This document shows positions 59,907-64,000 of a DNA stretch of 64,000 bases, in pieces. Each line of letters opens with the position of its first letter. Positions within the stretch are counted from its first letter, which is position 1. Source of the stretch: Caprella mutica (lineage: Eukaryota > Arthropoda > Malacostraca > Amphipoda > Caprellidae). Location: positions 1 through 64,000 of the forward strand of contig CANNZV010002570.1 of the NCBI GenBank assembly GCA_947561585.1. The letters run 5' to 3'. Under the pieces are notes generated by a model. That model saw only the letters and a program-made list of their open reading frames with translations, was not told the origin of the DNA and ran no database searches. The translations under genes were made by a program, and so were the position numbers.

Positions 59907-60072
59907 ATAAATATACTAGGTAGGAAAAATTGAGCATTGTTCACACATAAAACATGCAAATCTAGGTATATAATATTCAACATTCAATTTTCAGATGATT
60001 CATAATATTGTGCAATGTTAATTTTGGTGTGAAATCCTCATAATAAGAGCTTGGCATTATATGCTGGTACTC

Positions 60073-60510
60073 AGGGCTATAAACTCAGACTCAGAGATTC
60101 CATTAGTAGTTGCAGTCAGGAGTAGAGAATTAGTGCCAACTCCGATCAGCGCAATGGAGTCTGATCCTTTTTTGATGACTCTGATCAGCGCAATGGAGTC
60201 TGATCATTTTTTGATGGAGTCGAAGTGAGGAGTTGAATACTTGTATTGACTCCAACTCCAAATATTTGATATAAGTCATAAATTTTGATCCATTTCATCT
60301 GTTACTCTTCATGTTACATATCTTATAAGAGCTAATAACAGCTTATAGTTAGAAACCAAATAAATATTTATAGGTGCAAACATTCAAATGACTATAGTAC
60401 TCATAAAAGGATTTGGAGTAGTGGAGTAAGAGTCTAAAATTTTAAATACTTGGACAGAGTTTTAGTATTTTATGTACAGACTCAGCAGTCCTAACTCCGA
60501 CTTTATACCC
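60073..60510. mobile_element. hAT-type MITE (same family), copy 2
   Basis: It starts CAGGGCTATAAACTCAGACT and ends near CTCCGACTTTATACCCTTA. A 33-bp internal direct duplication (GATCAGCGCAATGGAGTCTG) lies at about 60144-60205. The middle matches copy 1 in the same orientation. Confidence 0.65.
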
Positions 60511-60622
60511 TTAGATTGAAACAGTGAAAGCACTTAATTAATAAATTAGTTCTTTAATTGAAGAGAGACCTATGAATTAAATGAATTTGGTGTGACAATT
60601 AAGATATTAAAGTTGATGGGAC

Positions 60623-60811
60623 GCTCCAAAGAGACAGCAAAAGGGCCCATATGTACTAAATCCCTACCTTGACCTAATCCCAGCCAGATGACTCGTAACC
60701 AAGTAACCACTCGTTCACACAGGGCATAAATCCCACTGAGTCAGTCCGGGACCCGAGCGTACGACCTTACTAACATGAGGCAAACGCTCATACCACAGTG
60801 CTACCGAGCGG
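60623..60811 (-). mobile_element. tRNA-derived SINE with 11-bp target duplication
   Basis: GTTGATGGGAC flanks the element exactly (60612-60622 and 60812-60822). On the minus strand it opens CCCGCTCGGTAGCACTGTGG, with TATGAGCG following, a tRNA-like 5' half and A box. It continues to CTCGGGTCCCGGACTG, a degenerate B box about 40 bases on. The rest to 60623 is the SINE body, ending AGACAGC then CTTTGGAGC-like sequence. The 189-bp length and target duplication indicate LINE-driven retroposition with transcription by RNA polymerase III. It is inserted in a Helitron-like phrase. Confidence 0.85.
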
Positions 60812-60829
60812 GTTGATGGGACAATTTGT

Positions 60830-61190
60830 AATTATCCAGAAACTGTCTTAATATGCTTTTGGGAATGATCAGGTCAAGGTCATTTATAACTCAGAAAATA
60901 TTCAACTACATTGTCTGAAATTTGGTGACATGATTGGTAATCATCCAGGAACCATTTGATTGAATTTTAGAAGCGATCACGTTTAAAGGTCGAGATTGAC
61001 AAATTCATTTATAATTTTTAACTTTTTTGTATGTAATCTAGTTTATTCTTAATCTTATCCAACTAACTAGAAAAGTATTCAACCAAATAGCCTGAAATTT
61101 GGCAGTACAGAGATCTTTATCCAGGAACTATTTGATTAGATTTAGAGAGTGATCAGTCAGGGTCACTGAAAAGGTCAAAAAAAATTTACA
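60830..61190. repeat. Helitron-like repeat phrase
   Basis: GGTCATTTATAACTCAGAAA, TATTCAACTACATTGTCTGA and ATCCAGGAACCATTTGAT repeat as in 34905-35552. No CTAG terminus with hairpin was fixed here. Confidence 0.5.
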
Positions 61191-61370
61191 TTTGATCATC
61201 TGAATACATTTAACTTCTAGATGATATTGCAACAGATGATTCTTTCTGTGTGGCGATGATATTTTAACAAATTGACGCAAACTGGTAAATGTATGCACTC
61301 TAATAAGTGCCAAAAACTAGTTTATATTATATATAGCTCTGGAGTAAGGATTACTATTCAGTAGTCAGAC

Positions 61371-61565
61371 GGCCCATTAGTTAGTCCGACAGCCCATTAG
61401 TTAGTCCGACAGCCCATTAGTCAGTCCGACGCCCCATTAGTCAGTCCGACGCCCCATTAGTCAGTCCGACGCCCCATTAGTCAGTCCGACGCCCCATTAG
61501 TCAGTCCGACGCCCCATTAGTCAGTCCGACGCCCCATTAGTCAGTCCGACGCCCCATTAGTCTGA
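61371..61565. repeat. 20-bp minisatellite, about ten units
   Basis: GCCCCATTAGTCAGTCCGAC is repeated. The first units carry ACAGCCCATTAGTTAG variants and the later ones are identical. Confidence 0.95.
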
Positions 61566-61602
61566 CAATTTTGTAGTTTATTACTAATTTAACATAAAAT
61601 AT

Positions 61603-62527
61603 AGTATGGGCCACAAATATATGTTTCAGCCAATGGACGAAAAAGCTGTATCTTGGTCTCTTTTTCTCCGCCTCTTATTGTACTATCAACAGGTAAAAAC
61701 ATTTTTGAACAGATGGACACATTTTGAGAATAGGTAAGAAAAGAGTGAGGGTTATTATATTTGTCATTGTGTTAAGGTTATTCATAGAGCTAACTATGTG
61801 TTTACTTATTAAAAGGCAGTGAATGAAAAAAAATATAATGGTAGACATTAAAATAAAAGGTGTTTATAGACTTCTTCCTTGGACACTATTTGGAAATAGA
61901 ACAACCTCAGCTACATTTTGATCTCATTGAAGTTTTCACTCTGAATATTCATTCTTCGCTTGTTCATTGCATGGCTAAGGCCTGCTTCACAATTGCTATT
62001 TCTTAACACCGCGGAAAAAGTTCTTCTTAAAATATGTTTACTCTTGCGTTTTTTGTCAATGATGGAAAATAAAATAATTTTTTTACTTCGGCGATAAGAA
62101 ACGCATGTATGGACACATTTTAAGAAGAGATTTTTCCGCGCTGTTAAAAATGCAAGTGTGAAGCTGGCCTTGACCATGCAATGAACAAGCTAAGAACGAA
62201 TATTCAGAGTGAAAACTTCAATGAGATCAAAATATAGCTGAAGTTATTCTATTTCCAAATAGTTTCCAACGAAGAAGTGTAAGCACCCTGAATTAAAATG
62301 TCTACCAAATGTTAGCTCTAAGAATAACCTTCGCACAATGACAAAAATAATCAACCTCACACTTTGCTTACCTGTTCTTAGATTATGTCCATCACTTTAA
62401 AAATGATTTTACCTGTTAACAGTACAATTAGAGGCGGAAAAAAATGAGACCAAGATACAATTTTTTCATCAATTGGTTAACGATTATAAATATTTGAAAA
62501 AGCGGAAACATTTTTGTGGCCCATACT
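61603..62527. repeat. 925-bp palindrome with ~450-bp arms
   Basis: AGTATGGGCCACAAA at 61603 is mirrored by TTTGTGGCCCATACT ending at 62527. Matching continues inward through TATCTTGGTCTC, CTATTTGGAAATAGAA and GATCTCATTGAAGTTTTCAC to a centre near 62065. The right arm lacks ~45 bp present in the left near 61800-61855. The core resembles the MITE at 18641-18836. The minus frame at 61911-62177 is an artefact of the palindrome. Confidence 0.9.
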
Positions 62528-62859
62528 GTATATATATATTGGGAGAGGGGGCGTGCCGCCCCCCGAACCCCCCTGCCAGGTCATTAAACAATCATGAAGT
62601 GTGCAGTACAACAAACTACATTGAATGTGAAATCAAGTGAAGGATTACATTGTAAATTAATATTAGAAATAAAGTTAAATTAAAGAGTAATATAAAATTT
62701 AAAAAATAATTTTATTATTTAAATTTTATATTAATTGAGTATATCTATTTAATCATATTTTTTATTTTAATCAGAAAATAAAACGAAAAATGACACAGAA
62801 AGATGGAACTGTCGGACTAGTGGGGGCGTCGGCCTATTGAGAAGTCCTCGGAGTAAGAG

Positions 62860-64000
62860 CCAACACAATTATAATCAACTCCCAGCCCTGATTAGTGTGT
62901 ATGTAACAAAGACATTTCATAACACTTTCCTACTTCAAGTGCTGCACTGCAATTCCTATTTTAGAAAAGGATATATAGATATATATCCCTAATCCACTGC
63001 ATAATTACACATCTCTATCTCTAAATCATGTCATTGTTACACAAAATTCTTGCATTGTTACACATGGGTTGCTATAATAACATGCTAAATTCATGTGTCA
63101 CTATAACCTCCATGTTAATTAGATAGGAAATAAAGATGGAGGCTTAAGGATGTTTTTATACTTTTCTACCTATATCCCTAACTGTTCATAATTTTTAGAG
63201 TAGAGAATTTTAGGAGAAAACTGATAACTACTTATAGCTATAGATCAAGTCAATATTTATAATCTTAGCACTCAAATGACCTAATAGTAATTATATAATT
63301 GTGTTAAGAGTCTTTAACTTCTGAACAATTATTTACTAGATAAATTATAAATCTATCAACTGTCTATAGCTATAAAGTATAAATTGAATCTACTTAATTT
63401 ATACACTCACATTTATATTCACATGCTATGGTGAGACTCAATAAATAATAATTTACTAAATTAAATAACATGTTTCGAATTAGGTACAACTAAAGTCACC
63501 AATATAGCTACTATAGTAATTGATTCATAAGTGTTACTGTGTTCATAGCTAAATCTGTAAATCAATTTATGTCCGGATAATGTCATAGATGACATTTCAT
63601 ATTGTAGCAATATGTAGCACTGAGTAGTAGTCCTACAATCTAGCTAATCTGCATCACAGTCACAGATTAGCTAGATGGTATGACTATCACTCAGTGCTAA
63701 ATATTGCTACGATATGAGAAGCCATGTTAGATTTGAAAGGCTGAAAAAGTGCCCATTTGCCATGATATCAAGTAAAATACTCAAAAAACATTTGAATATA
63801 TCAATTTTGTCTTTAGGCAACTTGATTTAGGGAGCTGCTGAAATTATATGAAAATATGCAAGATTTCTGGATATTGGTCTATTCATTGCAATGTGTATTA
63901 GCGTCCTTTAAATTCCAATTTGCTGAACCTTGATCCATCTATTGTTATTCAGCACTTATATTCTTAGCTATGTTTGAGCCAGGTTTAGGACCCAAATTGG
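62860..64000. other. AT-rich DNA with MITE scraps
   Basis: CAACTCCCAGCCCTGA at about 62877 and 63205-63330 (TACTTATAGCTATAGATCAA and CACTCAAATGACC) match the 59.5/60.1-kb MITE family. No gene was recognised. The hairpin at 63598-63716 is listed separately. Confidence 0.5.
63598..63716. repeat. 119-bp hairpin, ~54-bp arms
   Basis: CATATTGTAGCAATATGTAG and the following bases to CTAGCTAATCTG pair with CAGATTAGCTAGATGG onwards, leaving an 11-base loop. Only about six mismatches occur in 54 pairs. It could be a small MITE or a hairpin-RNA locus. Confidence 0.8.

Larger units (their letters stand above)
61349..62849. mobile_element. Tandem-repeat-armed element containing a long palindrome
   Basis: GGAGTAAG flanks both ends (61341-61348 and 62850-62857). 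The left end reads GATTACTATTCAGTAGTCAG and the inverted right end GAGGACTTCTCAATAGGCCG; about 60% of positions agree, including ACT, TCA and TAG blocks. The left arm holds about ten 20-bp GCCCCATTAGTCAGTCCGAC units (61371-61565) and the right arm only one or two. The termini differ from the GGTG type, so it may be a separate family with the same architecture. A GC-rich patch (GGGGGCGTGCCGCCCCCC) lies at about 62547. Confidence 0.65.

Overview
The window looks like AT-rich nuclear DNA from an arthropod, most likely an insect. It has GT-AG introns, decayed animal-type transposons (mariner/maT, piggyBac, hAT, Mutator-like, LINE, Helitron-like), a tRNA-derived SINE and many minisatellites. I cannot name the species. 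No prokaryotic operon, CRISPR array or intact tRNA/rRNA gene is visible.

Region by region. 1-42 kb is almost entirely repeats. Two decayed maT (DD37D) transposons lie at 4.8 and 38.6 kb. A Mutator-like remnant is at 15.5 kb, a piggyBac remnant at 29.4 kb, a short hAT remnant at 23.9 kb, a LINE RNase H fragment at 40.9 kb and Helitron-like DNA at 35 kb. A 98-bp hammerhead-like insertion with a 14-bp target duplication sits inside that Helitron-like DNA. Minisatellites occur at 14.6, 16.9, 17.3, 20.5, 27.3 and 32.2 kb, and a 110-bp satellite at 36.6 kb. A recurring element type has inverted terminal arms built of short tandem repeats, ends GGTG...GGAC, and 8-bp target duplications. It is seen best at 10.7, 25.7 and 57.0 kb, with relatives at 15.5, 46.3 and probably 61.3 kb.

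42.4-58.6 kb (minus strand) holds the only convincing multi-exon gene. In transcript order it has a possible upstream exon (58.5 kb), exons for a KMT5A-like SET domain (57.5-55.7 kb) and a 42-nt linker exon (54.3 kb). Then come 23 tandem copies of a 90/93-nt exon at a ~211-bp period (54.1-49.4 kb), a zinc-finger exon (45.4-44.4 kb), an exon with tyrosine-recombinase (Crypton-like) active-site motifs (44.1-43.5 kb) and a C-terminal exon carrying a 36-bp coding minisatellite (42.9-42.5 kb). Every junction is in matching phase with GT/AG sites, and 22 of 23 array copies have a length divisible by three. Array differences include many synonymous changes and an in-frame 3-nt indel. This exon array inside a SET-recombinase gene is the most unusual thing in the window.

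58.6-64 kb holds hAT-type MITEs, a SINE with an 11-bp target duplication, a 925-bp palindrome nested in another tandem-repeat-ended element, and a 119-bp near-perfect hairpin.
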